Source of the DNA: an uncultured Candidatus Entotheonella sp.
GTDB lineage: Bacteria > Tectomicrobia > Entotheonellia > Entotheonellales > Entotheonellaceae
NCBI GenBank assembly: GCA_951828535.1
Contig: OX639990.1
Coordinates: 2,591,300 to 2,655,299, forward strand
Length of the DNA stretch: 64,000 bases
Direction: 5' to 3'
The notes under the pieces: model-generated
Database searches by the model: none
What the model was told of the DNA's origin: nothing
What the model saw: only the letters and a program-made list of their open reading frames with translations
Program-made: the position numbers and the translations under genes
Shown here: positions 17,656-26,871 of the stretch, piece after piece
Numbering within the stretch: position 1 is the stretch's first letter
Layout of the letters: every line of letters starts with the position of its first letter

Positions 17656-18654
17656 TCAGAAGGCCGTAATGTCCTTGAGGCACAAGGTTCCCAGAACCCG
17701 TCGCGTTTCCGGGTCGAGCACCGGCAGGTCCTCGGTCTGCGTGTTCTGGAAGAGCTTGAGGGCGTCGGCAATCGAGGTATCGCACAGGACGAAATGGCAG
17801 GGGATGCTGGCAAACTGTTCGGCCGCGCTCTCAAGCACGGCGCTGCCTTGCAGGAGTGCCCGACGCAGATCGCCGTCGGTGAAAATGCCTACCAGGGCGC
17901 CATCGGGGTCGACCAGGGTGGCCGAGCCGGTTTTGGCGTCGCTGATCAATTGAATCACGTGCTTGAGTTGTGCAGTCGGTTCGACGCACACGATCTTGTC
18001 GCCGGCCCGCATGAAGTCCTGCACGTAGCGGAACCGCTGTCCGAGGCTGCCGGCCGGATGGTTCAGCCCAAAGTCCGCTTCGCCGAACCCTTGCGCCTCG
18101 GCCATCGCCAGGGCCAGCGCGTCGCCGATGGCGAGCATCACCGTCGTGCTCGATGACGGCGCCAGGCCGAGATAGCACGCCTCCCGTACCTCACCCGTTT
18201 CGATGCAAACCGCCGCCATCCGCCCCAGGGTGCTGCCGCGGCGGCTGGTAATCACCACAACGGCGCAGCCGATGCGTCGTAACTCCCTCGCCAGGCGAAT
18301 CACTTCGACGCTCTCACCGGAGTATGAGAACAGCAGGGCACAGTCGTGTTCGCCCACAAATCCCAGGTCGCCGTGCAGGGCTTCGACGGGGTGCATGAAG
18401 ACGGCGGCGCTGCCGGTGGACGACAGGGTTGAGGCGACCTTCATGGCTATGATGCCGGCCTTGCCCACGCCACTCACGATGATGCGGTTGCGGCCGCGCC
18501 GTTCCTCGTCGTGCAGTAAGATCTCACACGCTTCGGAAATGACCCCGTCGTCGTCGCTGAAACGCTGCACGACGTGCGCCAGGGCCTCCTGCTCGTGACG
18601 CAGCACGTTGAAGAAGCGGGCCGTCAGGTTGTCGCGCATCCGATCGGCTTTCAC
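17656..18654 (-). CDS. kdsD: Arabinose-5-phosphate isomerase (KDO pathway)
   Basis: 332 residues from the GTG at 18654, which has GGGAGG four bases upstream; a TTG at 18675 is less likely. The SIS domain (about residues 35-170) contains RIIVSGVGKAGIIAMKVAST, LSSTGSAAVFMHPVEALHGD and LLFSYSGESVEVIRLARELR. Two CBS domains make up the C-terminal third (MRAGDKIVCVEPTAQLKHVI; DPDGALVGIFTDGDLRRALL; TEDLPVLDPETRRVLGTLCL). KdsD converts ribulose-5-phosphate to arabinose-5-phosphate, the substrate of KdsA, whose gene is directly upstream. The first committed steps of KDO synthesis are therefore co-transcribed. Confidence 0.9.
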   Translation of the reverse strand: MKADRMRDNLTARFFNVLRHEQEALAHVVQRFSDDDGVISEACEILLHDEERRGRNRIIVSGVGKAGIIAMKVASTLSSTGSAAVFMHPVEALHGDLGFVGEHDCALLFSYSGESVEVIRLARELRRIGCAVVVITSRRGSTLGRMAAVCIETGEVREACYLGLAPSSSTTVMLAIGDALALAMAEAQGFGEADFGLNHPAGSLGQRFRYVQDFMRAGDKIVCVEPTAQLKHVIQLISDAKTGSATLVDPDGALVGIFTDGDLRRALLQGSAVLESAAEQFASIPCHFVLCDTSIADALKLFQNTQTEDLPVLDPETRRVLGTLCLKDITAF

Positions 18655-18690
18655 GTGGCCTCCCGGCTTTCCCAATGGGACTCGTTGGCG

Positions 18691-19533
18691 TTATTGCAAG
18701 ACGACCGGCGGCGACGCCTGCAGGGCTTCGCGTATCTGCAGCACTTGCCGCAGGAGCCCTTCGAGCTGGTGCAGTGGAACCATGTTCGGTCCGTCGCTCG
18801 GGGCGTTATCGGGGTCTTCGTGGATTTCCATGAACAGCACATCGATGCCGAGCGCCGCGGCGGCGCGCGCCAAATGGGGCACGAACTGTCGCTGGCCGCC
18901 CGACCGGCTCCCCTGTCCTCCCGGCATCTGCACGCTGTGCGTGGCGTCGAAAACGACGGGGTAGCCAAGCTCGCGCATTTGCGGCAGGCCGCGAAAATCG
19001 ACCACCAGGGCATTGTAGCCAAAGCAGGTACCGCGCTCGGTCAGGAGAATGTCCCGCGCGCCGCCGGATTCCAGCTTGCCCACCACGTGTCGCATGTCCC
19101 ACGGGGCCAGAAACTGGCCTTTCTTCACGTTGACGGTCCGCCCCGTAGCGGCGGTGGCCAGCAGCAAGTCGGTCTGGCGGCAGAGAAACGCCGGGATTTG
19201 CAGCACGTCCACGACTTCCGCCACGGTCGCCGCCTGGTCGCTTTCATGCACGTCCGTCAACACCGGCACCCCAACCTCGTCCTTGACGCGCTGCAGAATC
19301 TTGAGGCCGACATCCATCGGGTGCCCTCGGAAGGCATCGATGGACGTCCGGTTGGCCTTGTCGAAAGAGGACTTGAAGATCATCGGGATGCCCAGACGCT
19401 CGCAGACCTGGCGGATGCCGTCGGCCATCCGGAGCGTGAAATCCTCGGACTCGATGACGCACGGGCCGCCGATCAACGCGAGTTTACACTCGTCGCCAAC
19501 GTGCAGGGTATCGGTAATTCTGGTCCTGATCAT
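18691..19533 (-). CDS. kdsA: 3-deoxy-8-phosphooctulonate synthase (KDO-8-P synthase)
   Basis: 280 residues from the ATG at 19533. Family landmarks: [94 protein letters not shown], and [20 protein letters not shown]. The enzyme condenses arabinose-5-phosphate with phosphoenolpyruvate. The GPCVIES cysteine occurs at the position associated with the metal-dependent class, but I would not assign the class from this alone. It lies between hldE and kdsD in an LPS core operon. Confidence 0.95.
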   Translation of the reverse strand: MIRTRITDTLHVGDECKLALIGGPCVIESEDFTLRMADGIRQVCERLGIPMIFKSSFDKANRTSIDAFRGHPMDVGLKILQRVKDEVGVPVLTDVHESDQAATVAEVVDVLQIPAFLCRQTDLLLATAATGRTVNVKKGQFLAPWDMRHVVGKLESGGARDILLTERGTCFGYNALVVDFRGLPQMRELGYPVVFDATHSVQMPGGQGSRSGGQRQFVPHLARAAAALGIDVLFMEIHEDPDNAPSDGPNMVPLHQLEGLLRQVLQIREALQASPPVVLQ

Positions 19534-19600
19534 GGCATATGACTCCTGTTCAAATGTGCTGGGGCCGAATCTCGGTATCCCCAGAGGCGGCAAATGTGCC

Positions 19601-21061
19601 TTAACGATAGCGCTGCAGCAACCCGTTGATGAGTTCAGTCGTTGAAGCACCCTCTACGTAAGGTACGAGGTGCACCGAGCCGCCGTATGCCTCCACTTCT
19701 TCTCTTCCCACCACCGTCTCAAGCGTGTAGTCGCCGCCCTTGACGAGCACATCCGGCCTCAGGGATTTGATCAACGCCAATGGGGTGGCTTCACCGAAAA
19801 GAATCACGTAGTCCACACAGGCGAGAGCGGCGAGCATGCGCACCCGTTCGTCCTGTGGGCGCAGCGGCCGTTTTTCGCCCTTCAGCCTGCGGACCGAATC
19901 GTCGTCGTTCAGCGCCACGACCAGGCAGTCGCCAAGCCCCCGCGCTTGCTGGAGGTAATGAACGTGCCCGTCATGCAGCAGGTCGAAGCAGCCGTTCGTG
20001 AAGACGACCCGCTCGCCTCGCTGGCGATGCTGCTGAAGCGCCCTCAGCAACTCGTCACAGGTGCGCAATTTGCCCTGCCAGGGGGCGACACGCGCCCCTA
20101 AATGGGCCTCCATTTCCTCCGGGTGCACAACCGCCGTGCCTGCCTTGCCGACGACGATACCCGCCGCCACGTTGGCCAGCCGCGCAGCCTCGGCGTATGG
20201 CAGGCCGCCGATGGCCGCTGCCGCAAAGGCGGCGATTACGGTGTCGCCGGCTCCGGTCACGTCGTACACGTCGCGGGTGTGTGCGGGCAAATGCTGCGGG
20301 GCTTCCGGGGGATGAAACAGGCTCATGCCCGCTTCGCCGCGCGTCACCAGAAGGGCCTGCGCCTCGCTTTGTCGCAACAACGATTCGGCGGCAGCGACCA
20401 GGGAGGCGTCGTCTTCCAGAGGGTCACCCGCCGCGTGTCTGACCTCGGCCAGGTTAGGGGTCAGCACGGTGGCGCCGCGGTAGTGGGTGAAGTTTCGCGC
20501 CTTGGGATCGACGAAAATCGGCAGGTTAGCGGCCTTTGCCTTGGCAAAGAGGGGTACAAGCAGGTCGGGCGCACAAATGCCTTTGTTGTAATCGGAACAG
20601 ATGAAACCATCCACTTCAGCCAGGATGGACTCGGCCCCTGCCAACGTCTGAGCGATCAGCTCAGCCGGCAGAGGCAAGCGGCTTTCCTGATCCAAGCGTA
20701 CCAACTGCTGGTGCCGGGCGATGAGGCGCGTCTTTTCGGTAGTCGGGCGCCCGGCATCCTGCATCAGCAAGTCATCGTTAATGCCTTGCGCCCGTATCTG
20801 TTCCCGAACGTACCGCCCTGTGACGTCGTCGCCAACCGCTCCCACCAGGCGCACCTCACAACCCAGCGCGCGAAGGTTGGCCGCCACGTTGGCAGCGCCG
20901 CCCAGGACGTGCCGTTTTTCGGTGCTTTCGAAGACAGGTACCGGGGCCTCGGGGGAGATGCGGGAGACGTGTCCCGACAGATACGTGTCGCACATGACGT
21001 CGCCGATAACGAGGACCGCTATCGGATTTCGAGGCCAGGAATTGTGCGGCAGTGTGTTCAT
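19601..21061 (-). CDS. hldE: Bifunctional heptose-7-phosphate kinase / heptose-1-phosphate adenylyltransferase
   Basis: 486 residues with both domains. The PfkB-type kinase (about 1-320) has [51 protein letters not shown] and the catalytic [20 protein letters not shown]. The nucleotidyltransferase (about 345-486) has [20 protein letters not shown] and [20 protein letters not shown], then [20 protein letters not shown]. The enzyme acts twice in ADP-heptose synthesis. gmhA (the first step) is 15 bp upstream; no gmhB phosphatase or hldD epimerase gene is in the window. Confidence 0.95.
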   Translation of the reverse strand: MNTLPHNSWPRNPIAVLVIGDVMCDTYLSGHVSRISPEAPVPVFESTEKRHVLGGAANVAANLRALGCEVRLVGAVGDDVTGRYVREQIRAQGINDDLLMQDAGRPTTEKTRLIARHQQLVRLDQESRLPLPAELIAQTLAGAESILAEVDGFICSDYNKGICAPDLLVPLFAKAKAANLPIFVDPKARNFTHYRGATVLTPNLAEVRHAAGDPLEDDASLVAAAESLLRQSEAQALLVTRGEAGMSLFHPPEAPQHLPAHTRDVYDVTGAGDTVIAAFAAAAIGGLPYAEAARLANVAAGIVVGKAGTAVVHPEEMEAHLGARVAPWQGKLRTCDELLRALQQHRQRGERVVFTNGCFDLLHDGHVHYLQQARGLGDCLVVALNDDDSVRRLKGEKRPLRPQDERVRMLAALACVDYVILFGEATPLALIKSLRPDVLVKGGDYTLETVVGREEVEAYGGSVHLVPYVEGASTTELINGLLQRYR

Positions 21062-21076
21062 GGGGGATACAGGGTG

Positions 21077-21658
21077 TCAGTTTCCGAACAGGGCGTCTTC
21101 CACCAGCTCGCACAAGATGTGAATGATGGTGATGTGGCCCTCCTGGATTCGCTGTGTCGAACACGACGGCACAACAATACTCAGGACACCACCCATCTTT
21201 CCGATGTGGCCGCCGTCGTTCCCCGTCAGGGCCACTCCCTTCATGCCTGCATTCGCGGCGGCCTCGAAAGCCTTGATGACGTTCGCCGAGTTGCCAGACG
21301 TCGAGATGCCGACGAGAACATCATCGGCAGCGCCGAGGGCCTCTACTTGTCTGGCGAACACTTCTTCATAGCCGAAATCATTGGCGCACGCGGTCAGGAT
21401 GGAGGTGTCGGTCGTCAGCGCCACACACGGCAGGCCGCGCCTTTCCCTTTGGAACCGGCCGACCATCTCGCCGGCCATATGCTGGGCGTCGGCGGCGGAA
21501 CCGCCGTTGCCGCAGACCAGGACCTTGTGGCCCTCTGCAAGCGCGTCGATGAGCAGGCGCGCGGACCGTTCGATATGTTCTGCATGGCCGGTCAGTCGCT
21601 GTTTGGTACTGATGGCGTCCTGCAGGATGTCGGCTATTTTGCTTTGCATGGTATCCAC
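21077..21658 (-). CDS. gmhA: Phosphoheptose isomerase
   Basis: 193 residues, the normal size. The SIS fold is recognised by KVLVCGNGGSAADAQHMAGE, ALTTDTSILTACANDFGYEE, VLVGISTSGNSANVIKAFEA and the C-terminal helix EGHITIIHILCELVEDALFG, which carries the catalytic Glu and His of GmhA. It isomerises sedoheptulose-7-phosphate to heptose-7-phosphate, the first step of LPS heptose synthesis. It is in one transcriptional unit with hldE, kdsA and kdsD. Confidence 0.94.
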   Translation of the reverse strand: MDTMQSKIADILQDAISTKQRLTGHAEHIERSARLLIDALAEGHKVLVCGNGGSAADAQHMAGEMVGRFQRERRGLPCVALTTDTSILTACANDFGYEEVFARQVEALGAADDVLVGISTSGNSANVIKAFEAAANAGMKGVALTGNDGGHIGKMGGVLSIVVPSCSTQRIQEGHITIIHILCELVEDALFGN

Positions 21659-21662
21659 GTCG

Positions 21663-22607
21663 TCAGTCCGCCGCGGAAAGCGTCAAAAGCTGTGCTTCAG
21701 CCAGCGCGCGGCGCAGTTCTTCTCGCTCAGCCGGGGTGATTGGAATCAGAGGCGGGCGCACGACCGCGCGCGGCTGTCTTCCCAAGAGAACCAGAGCTTC
21801 CTTCATGCGGTTGTGCATGTCCACGGCTGGGGCAGCATAGAAAACCTGCACCAAGGGGCACAGAAGCTCGTGCAGGCGCTGGCCCTCGGCCAGATCGCAA
21901 CGCTGCACCGCCTGCCAAAGCGCCACTTGCAGATCGGCCACAACGCTGCCCATGCCGGACAACAGACCATCGCAGCCCAGTACCAGTGAGGAGAGCAGCC
22001 AGGCGCTGTGCGTGCTGAGTACCGAGAAGGGGCGCCCGAGGTTGTGCAGGGCGTTGATATTGTTGGTGTGTTGCAACACGTCGTTGCACCAGTCCTTCAT
22101 GGCAACAACAGAGGGAACCATTTCAGCGAGGAGGACGAGGGTGTCTGTCGTATAGCCTTGACCGCTGGCCAGTGGGTAATTGAAGGCGATGAGCGGCAAA
22201 TCGGTTGCGGAAGCAATGGTGGCGAAATGTTTCAGGACCATTTCAGGGCGACGTTGGGCGCCCATGATGAAGGGCTGCGGCGGGAAAACCAGCAGGCAAC
22301 GAGCGCCAGCGCTCTGGGCCAGACGGGCCAACCGGGCGCCTTGCAGGGAGTCGTCCGCATAGATGCCGGAGATGATGGGCAGGCTGTCGCCCAGTTCGTC
22401 CAGGGTAATTTCCAACACCTCACGCTGCTCGTCCGCGGACAGCGCGTGCACCTCGGCGGCGTGGCCGTTGGTGGTGATTGCCGTGATGCCCTCCACCGCG
22501 GCCAAGTCGCGTAGATGCCGGCGATACGCCGGGGCGTCGATTTTCCAATCCGGCGTAAACGGCAGCAGATTGGCGGGAATTACACCGCGAGGTATATAGG
22601 TCGTCAT
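21663..22607 (-). CDS. DapA-like aldolase (dihydrodipicolinate synthase family)
   Basis: 314 residues from the ATG at 22607; an earlier in-frame start overlaps hemQ and is not needed. The (beta/alpha)8 family signs are present: GVIPANLLPFTPDWKIDAPA, ITTNGHAAEVHALSADEQRE (counterpart of GTTGE), ISGIYADDSLQGARLARLAQ, the Tyr of LIAFNYPLASG and the Schiff-base Lys of VVAMKDW. The variant GTTGE block (TTNGHAAE) and the FNYP instead of YNxP suggest a relative of DapA acting on another 2-keto acid rather than DapA itself. It lies between hemQ and gmhA with gaps of 10 and 4 bp. Confidence 0.82.
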   Translation of the reverse strand: MTTYIPRGVIPANLLPFTPDWKIDAPAYRRHLRDLAAVEGITAITTNGHAAEVHALSADEQREVLEITLDELGDSLPIISGIYADDSLQGARLARLAQSAGARCLLVFPPQPFIMGAQRRPEMVLKHFATIASATDLPLIAFNYPLASGQGYTTDTLVLLAEMVPSVVAMKDWCNDVLQHTNNINALHNLGRPFSVLSTHSAWLLSSLVLGCDGLLSGMGSVVADLQVALWQAVQRCDLAEGQRLHELLCPLVQVFYAAPAVDMHNRMKEALVLLGRQPRAVVRPPLIPITPAEREELRRALAEAQLLTLSAAD

Positions 22608-22617
22608 CACGTTTCCT

Positions 22618-23442
22618 TTAAGCCGGCGGCTTGCCGGACAACAGCGCCCCGACCTCGGACGGCTCGAAGCGGATGCCGACGTAGAAGCCGCCAAACAGGG
22701 CGTAGTGCGAACTGGCGGGGTCGAAACGCATCTCGTAAATCAGCTTCTTGAACACCAGCGGGTCGTCGGCGAACAGCGTCACGCCCCATTCCCAGTCGTC
22801 GAACCCCACCGAGCCGCTGATGATCTGCGTGACCTTGCCGGCGTATTTGCGTCCCACCATGCCGTGGCCGCGCATCAACTGCCGGCGTTCTTCCATGGAT
22901 AGCGCGTACCAGTTGTAGGTCTCCCCGCGCTTCTTATCCATGGGATAGAAGCACACGTAGCGGCCAGCCGGCACGGCAGGATACAGGCGGGGGCGCAGCG
23001 CCTCCTTCTGGGCCGCCAGCTCGCGTTCGCGGGCGGCCTCGTAGCCCTCGACACCGGGCTCCAGACCCTCGGCGGCGAGCTTGCGATTGACGACCCCCAA
23101 CACCTCGTACAAGCCCAACTCGACGACGGATAGGTAGCTGTAGGCCGGCTGCAGGTATGGGAACAGGAGGGTCTGGCGCAGCCCGAGCTCAACGCCGTTG
23201 AGGGCTTCCAGCGTGGGCCGGAAATGCACCGCCATGATGTCGGCCTTGTGGCCCAGGACACTGAAGAAGGCGCTCATACCCTGCTCCGGGGTGGCCTGTG
23301 CCGCCAGCCAGTCGGCGCTTTCGGCGATGACGGCGTCACGCTCCGCCGGTGCCATGGCGCGCCACTCGGGCCACTTTACCGTGTACATGTCGTGCTGGAT
23401 GTACCAGCCTTCCAGGGTTTCGGGTGCCTCCGAGCGGGTCAT
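22618..23442 (-). CDS. hemQ: Coproheme decarboxylase, HemQ/ChdC-type chlorite-dismutase-family protein
   Basis: 274 residues from the ATG at 23442 (GGAGG seven bases upstream). The C-terminal half carries the HemQ signature: CFYPMDKKRGETYNWYALSM, MEERRQLMRGHGMVGRKYAG (proximal His in RGHG), QIISGSVGFDDWEWGVTLFA and KKLIYEMRFDPASSHYALFG. The catalytic tyrosine of the Y-P-M block is present. Chlorite-oxidising family members have an Arg-containing pocket motif that I do not see here. HemQ converts coproheme to heme b in the coproporphyrin pathway, best known from monoderm bacteria. Here it leads an operon of LPS genes in a diderm. It is read divergently from the M24 peptidase. Confidence 0.88.
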   Translation of the reverse strand: MTRSEAPETLEGWYIQHDMYTVKWPEWRAMAPAERDAVIAESADWLAAQATPEQGMSAFFSVLGHKADIMAVHFRPTLEALNGVELGLRQTLLFPYLQPAYSYLSVVELGLYEVLGVVNRKLAAEGLEPGVEGYEAARERELAAQKEALRPRLYPAVPAGRYVCFYPMDKKRGETYNWYALSMEERRQLMRGHGMVGRKYAGKVTQIISGSVGFDDWEWGVTLFADDPLVFKKLIYEMRFDPASSHYALFGGFYVGIRFEPSEVGALLSGKPPA

Positions 23443-23765
23443 GGTGACGCCTCCTGTTGCGTCGCGCGCCATAGGCATACTCTGAAGAATAGGGAAAGGC
23501 TTCGTATAAAACGCTTGCCGGAGACCGTGCCGGCAGGATCGGCTGAAGGGATTCGGTTTACTGTGCGCCGTTTATACTGCATCGCGGCGTACCGGTCAAT
23601 TCCGCGCCAGCAGATACGGTGCGATGCTTTGCCGGTGCAACCGGGAGCAGAGCCCTGTAGAATTGGCAACCATTCAATTCTATGACATGCAGCGTGCAAC
23701 GAGTCATTCTGGCATATTCTCGTAGAGTCCATGTGTGCAGCAACCCATAAGGAGCAGGTGCGATC
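23443..23765. other. Divergent promoter region between hemQ operon and M24 peptidase
   Basis: No gene recognised. It must hold the promoters for both directions. A short inverted pair, TAGAATTG / CAATTCTA (23657-23664 and 23675-23682), could form a hairpin or operator. I could not assign -35/-10 elements with confidence. Confidence 0.35.
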
Positions 23766-25583
23766 ATGTCCGATGCCTCCGATCGTCTCGTCCAACGGCT
23801 TGAGCGGGTTCATCAGCGGCTGACCGAGTATCAGGTCGACGCCTATCTGGTTCCCTCTTCCGACGCTCACCTGAACGAATACGTGCCAACCTACCAGTGC
23901 CGCCGCGCCGCCATCAGCGGTTTTACCGGGTCGGCGGGCGACGTGCTGCTGTCGCCATACGGGAATCACCTGTTCGTGGACTCGCGCTACCACCTGCAGG
24001 CTGAACAGGAAGTCGATCCCGGTCAGTTTCGTATTCACAAGGTTGGGTTGGCCGACGCATATACCCTGAAGGGCTGGCTCGCCGAAATGGAAAAGCAGCA
24101 CGGGACATTGCGGGTCGGCTTCGATCCGTTTCTGCACGCCATGGCGTCCCATGCGTCCTACGCAGCGGCCCTGTCGACGTCCGGTTCGGCCTTGGTGCCG
24201 ATCGACGTCAACCTGATCGACGAGGTGTGGGACGACCGCCCGGCGGCTCCGGAGCATCCGATCTACGCCCTGCCCGACGACGTGACGGGTCGGCCAGTTG
24301 GCGACAAGCTGGCCGTTATCCGTCAGCAGATGACCGAGGCTGGGGCCGGGGCGTTGATCCTCACGAAGCTGGACGAGATCGCCTGGATAACCAACCTGCG
24401 GGGCAGCGACATTGCCTACAATCCGGTGTTCGAGTCCTACCTGATTATCGAGAGCGCGCGCGCCACCTGCTTCACTCGCGCCGCGCCCTCCGCGACGGTG
24501 CGGCAGGAGCTTGCGCCGGACATCGTTTTCCAGGCTTATGAGGCGTACCCCCAGGCGGCGAGGCAGTTGGAGACATCATCCGGGCAGGCGGTGTGGCTCG
24601 ATCCCGACGGCGCGACGATGGGCACGCGCCTGCTGCTGCCGGAGACGGTGCGCGTCCATGAACGGCGCAACCCCGTGGTGGCGATGAAAGCCGAAAAGAA
24701 CGACGCCGAGATCGCCAGCATGCGGCGGGCGCATGTACACGCCGCGGCGGCGAAGATTCGCAGCCTGGCTCGTCTTGAGCAGCTTCTTGACGCAGGCCAA
24801 GGTGTGAGCGAACGGGCGTACTCGGAGATGCTGCACGAGGAGTATTCCAGCGAGGAAGGGTTCAGCGACCTGAGTTTCACCACCATTGCCGCGGCCGGGG
24901 CGAATGGCGCGATTGTGCATTACAGTCAAGCCAGTGACGACGTTTTCCTCACCGACGGTGACCTGTTCCTGGTGGACTCCGGGGCGCAGGTCATGGGGGG
25001 GACGACAGACGACACGCGCACCGTCGTCGTCGGCCCGTGCACGGACCGCCAGCGCCGACTGTATACCCTCGTCTTGCGCTGCCACATCCAGTTGGCGAGA
25101 CAGAAATTTCCCGAAGGCACCAGTGGTGAGGCCCTGGATGCGCTGGCGCGCTCCCTGATGTGGAACGCTGGCCTGGACTACGGGCACGGCACTGGGCACG
25201 GCGTGGGCGCGTTTCTCAATGTCCATGAGGGTCCGCAGCGCCTGTCCCCAAACGGCAGTGGCGAACCGCTAAAGGCCGGCATGGTAGTTTCGAACGAGCC
25301 CGGCTACTACGAGAAAGGCTGGGGCGGCATCCGCCTGGAAAACCTGTATGTCGTGGCGTCCGATGACGACATGCCGCCGCATCCGTCCGGCAAGGGCTGG
25401 CTGCGGTTCGAGCCGCTGACCCTGATCCCCTTCGACCAGCGCCTGATCGACCGGGAACAGCTTTCCGCCGCCGAGGCCGCCTGGCTCGACCAGTACCATG
25501 ACCGCGTCCTGCAAACGATGGAACCGCTGCTTGCACCGGAACACCGCGCCTGGCTGCGGGACGCCTGTGCGCCGACGGCGTGA
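23766..25583 (+). CDS. Xaa-Pro aminopeptidase, M24B family
   Basis: 605 residues with AAGGAG ahead of the ATG at 23766. It has the three-domain layout of eukaryotic-type APP: two creatinase-like N-terminal domains (VDAYLVPSSDAHLNEYVPTY; AAISGFTGSAGDVLLSPYGN; LDEIAWITNLRGSDIAYNPV) and a C-terminal pita-bread domain. Metal ligands appear in LFLVDSGAQVMGGTTDDTRT (two Asp), DYGHGTGHGVGAFLNVHEGP (His), VVSNEPGYYEKGWGGIRLEN (Glu), and in the later Glu of the same strand. It removes N-terminal residues before proline. It stands alone, divergent from hemQ across a 320-bp gap that has no other recognisable gene. Confidence 0.93.
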   Translation: MSDASDRLVQRLERVHQRLTEYQVDAYLVPSSDAHLNEYVPTYQCRRAAISGFTGSAGDVLLSPYGNHLFVDSRYHLQAEQEVDPGQFRIHKVGLADAYTLKGWLAEMEKQHGTLRVGFDPFLHAMASHASYAAALSTSGSALVPIDVNLIDEVWDDRPAAPEHPIYALPDDVTGRPVGDKLAVIRQQMTEAGAGALILTKLDEIAWITNLRGSDIAYNPVFESYLIIESARATCFTRAAPSATVRQELAPDIVFQAYEAYPQAARQLETSSGQAVWLDPDGATMGTRLLLPETVRVHERRNPVVAMKAEKNDAEIASMRRAHVHAAAAKIRSLARLEQLLDAGQGVSERAYSEMLHEEYSSEEGFSDLSFTTIAAAGANGAIVHYSQASDDVFLTDGDLFLVDSGAQVMGGTTDDTRTVVVGPCTDRQRRLYTLVLRCHIQLARQKFPEGTSGEALDALARSLMWNAGLDYGHGTGHGVGAFLNVHEGPQRLSPNGSGEPLKAGMVVSNEPGYYEKGWGGIRLENLYVVASDDDMPPHPSGKGWLRFEPLTLIPFDQRLIDREQLSAAEAAWLDQYHDRVLQTMEPLLAPEHRAWLRDACAPTA

Positions 25584-25617
25584 TGGCTTCAACCGTCAGA
25601 CGGGGAGAAGGGCGAGT

Positions 25618-26532
25618 ATGAAGATACGAATCGGGATTGGATTTTCCGGCTGGCCGTTCCGGTGCATCGAAGATTTCTGGGATATGGTGGATCTCGTGGA
25701 AGAAAGTGGGCTGGATTCAATCTGGCTGAATGATCGCATCCGTAACCCTGCTCCGGCGCTCGAACCCATCACGGCGTTGGCTATGATTGCAGGGCGAACG
25801 CAGCGCATCAAATTCGGTATGAGCGTGGCGGTGCTGCCGGTGCGCGACCCGCTGATCCTGGCCAAGGAAATCGCCACCATCGACTTCCTTAGCAACGGCC
25901 GCATGCTGCCAGCTTTCGGGCTGGGGGTAGCCCAGGAAGCAGAGTGGCTGGCGGTGGGCAGGACGCCGCAGCGTCGGGGCGCCATGACCGATGAGGCCGT
26001 GCCGCTGATGCGTCGTTTGTGGAGCGAGGAGGCGGTTTCGCATGCGGGCGAGTTCTACAGCACCCACGAGTTGACCATTCAGCCCAAGCCGTGCCAGCAA
26101 CCTTTGCCGGTCTGGTTCGGGGGCCGCTCCCAGGCGGCTTACAAGCGGGTGGCTCGTTTGGGGGACGGCTTCCTGGGATCGTACCAACCGCCTTCTGAGG
26201 CAGGGAGAGCCGTGTGCACGATCCGCAGCGCGGCTGAGGCATATGGACGGGAGGTGCCGGAGGACCATTACGGAACGATCGTTCCGTTTCACTTCGGAGA
26301 TGGGGACCTCAGCGCTGAGATCCAGACGTTGATGAAGCGTATCGATCCGAACACGCCGTTCGAATCCTATGCCGCTTGGCGTAAACCGGATGCCATTCTG
26401 CGCCGAATCGACCAATATGTGGAAGTGGGGGTCAGCAAATTCGTCCTGCGCCCGATGGTTTCCGGCGCGGCGTTCTACGATCAGCTGGCTCGGTTGGCCA
26501 AACTCGTCGTGCCCCGATATCATACGGATTGA
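25618..26532 (+). CDS. LLM-class (luciferase-like) flavin/F420-dependent oxidoreductase
   Basis: 304 residues from the ATG at 25618 (GGGGAGAAGG upstream). The barrel pattern is clear: DMVDLVEESGLDSIWLNDRI, ALAMIAGRTQRIKFGMSVAV, DPLILAKEIATIDFLSNGRM, LPAFGLGVAQEAEWLAVGRT and PVWFGGRSQAAYKRVARLGD. FMN-using and F420-using enzymes cannot be told apart from this sequence. An F420-type PPOX gene elsewhere in the window (47869-48333) makes F420 possible. Substrate unknown. Confidence 0.87.
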   Translation: MKIRIGIGFSGWPFRCIEDFWDMVDLVEESGLDSIWLNDRIRNPAPALEPITALAMIAGRTQRIKFGMSVAVLPVRDPLILAKEIATIDFLSNGRMLPAFGLGVAQEAEWLAVGRTPQRRGAMTDEAVPLMRRLWSEEAVSHAGEFYSTHELTIQPKPCQQPLPVWFGGRSQAAYKRVARLGDGFLGSYQPPSEAGRAVCTIRSAAEAYGREVPEDHYGTIVPFHFGDGDLSAEIQTLMKRIDPNTPFESYAAWRKPDAILRRIDQYVEVGVSKFVLRPMVSGAAFYDQLARLAKLVVPRYHTD

Positions 26533-26542
26533 ACCCGGCCAT

Positions 26543-26764
26543 TCATGAAATGGTATCGGCAACCTCGTCCAACAAGGTATCCAATACGGCGGCACGAGAC
26601 TGCAGGGGCAGCAACAGCGTCTGCTCAATGACCTCTTTCAAATTACCCGCCATGTCGGGACGCATGTCTTCGGTCATGCCTTCCAGCGTCCTAACGGCCT
26701 GTTCCAACGAATCCTTGGCATCCTCCAGCCCCATGAGCACTTCTTCAATCAGAACGATTGCCAT
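26543..26764 (-). CDS. Small acidic helical protein, unknown function
   Basis: 73 residues, beginning MAIVLIEEVLMGLEDAKDSL, acidic and predicted helical throughout (MRPDMAGNLKEVIEQTLLLP). GGGAAA precedes the ATG. It is convergent with the LLM gene (10 bp) and about 110 bp downstream of trpA. No family recognised. Confidence 0.5.
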   Translation of the reverse strand: MAIVLIEEVLMGLEDAKDSLEQAVRTLEGMTEDMRPDMAGNLKEVIEQTLLLPLQSRAAVLDTLLDEVADTIS

Positions 26765-26871
26765 ATTTTCCCTCTCTTTGACCAGTTGACATTATATGCT
26801 TGCAGACCGGTGAACCTTGTCATGCTCAGGACCTGATAACAGGGCTACGTTCGGGGAGGCCTCCCATCCGG

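Noticed and set aside
23439-24257. A 272-codon minus-strand frame upstream of hemQ
   Set aside because: It is antisense to the start of the M24 peptidase and has no protein-like motifs.
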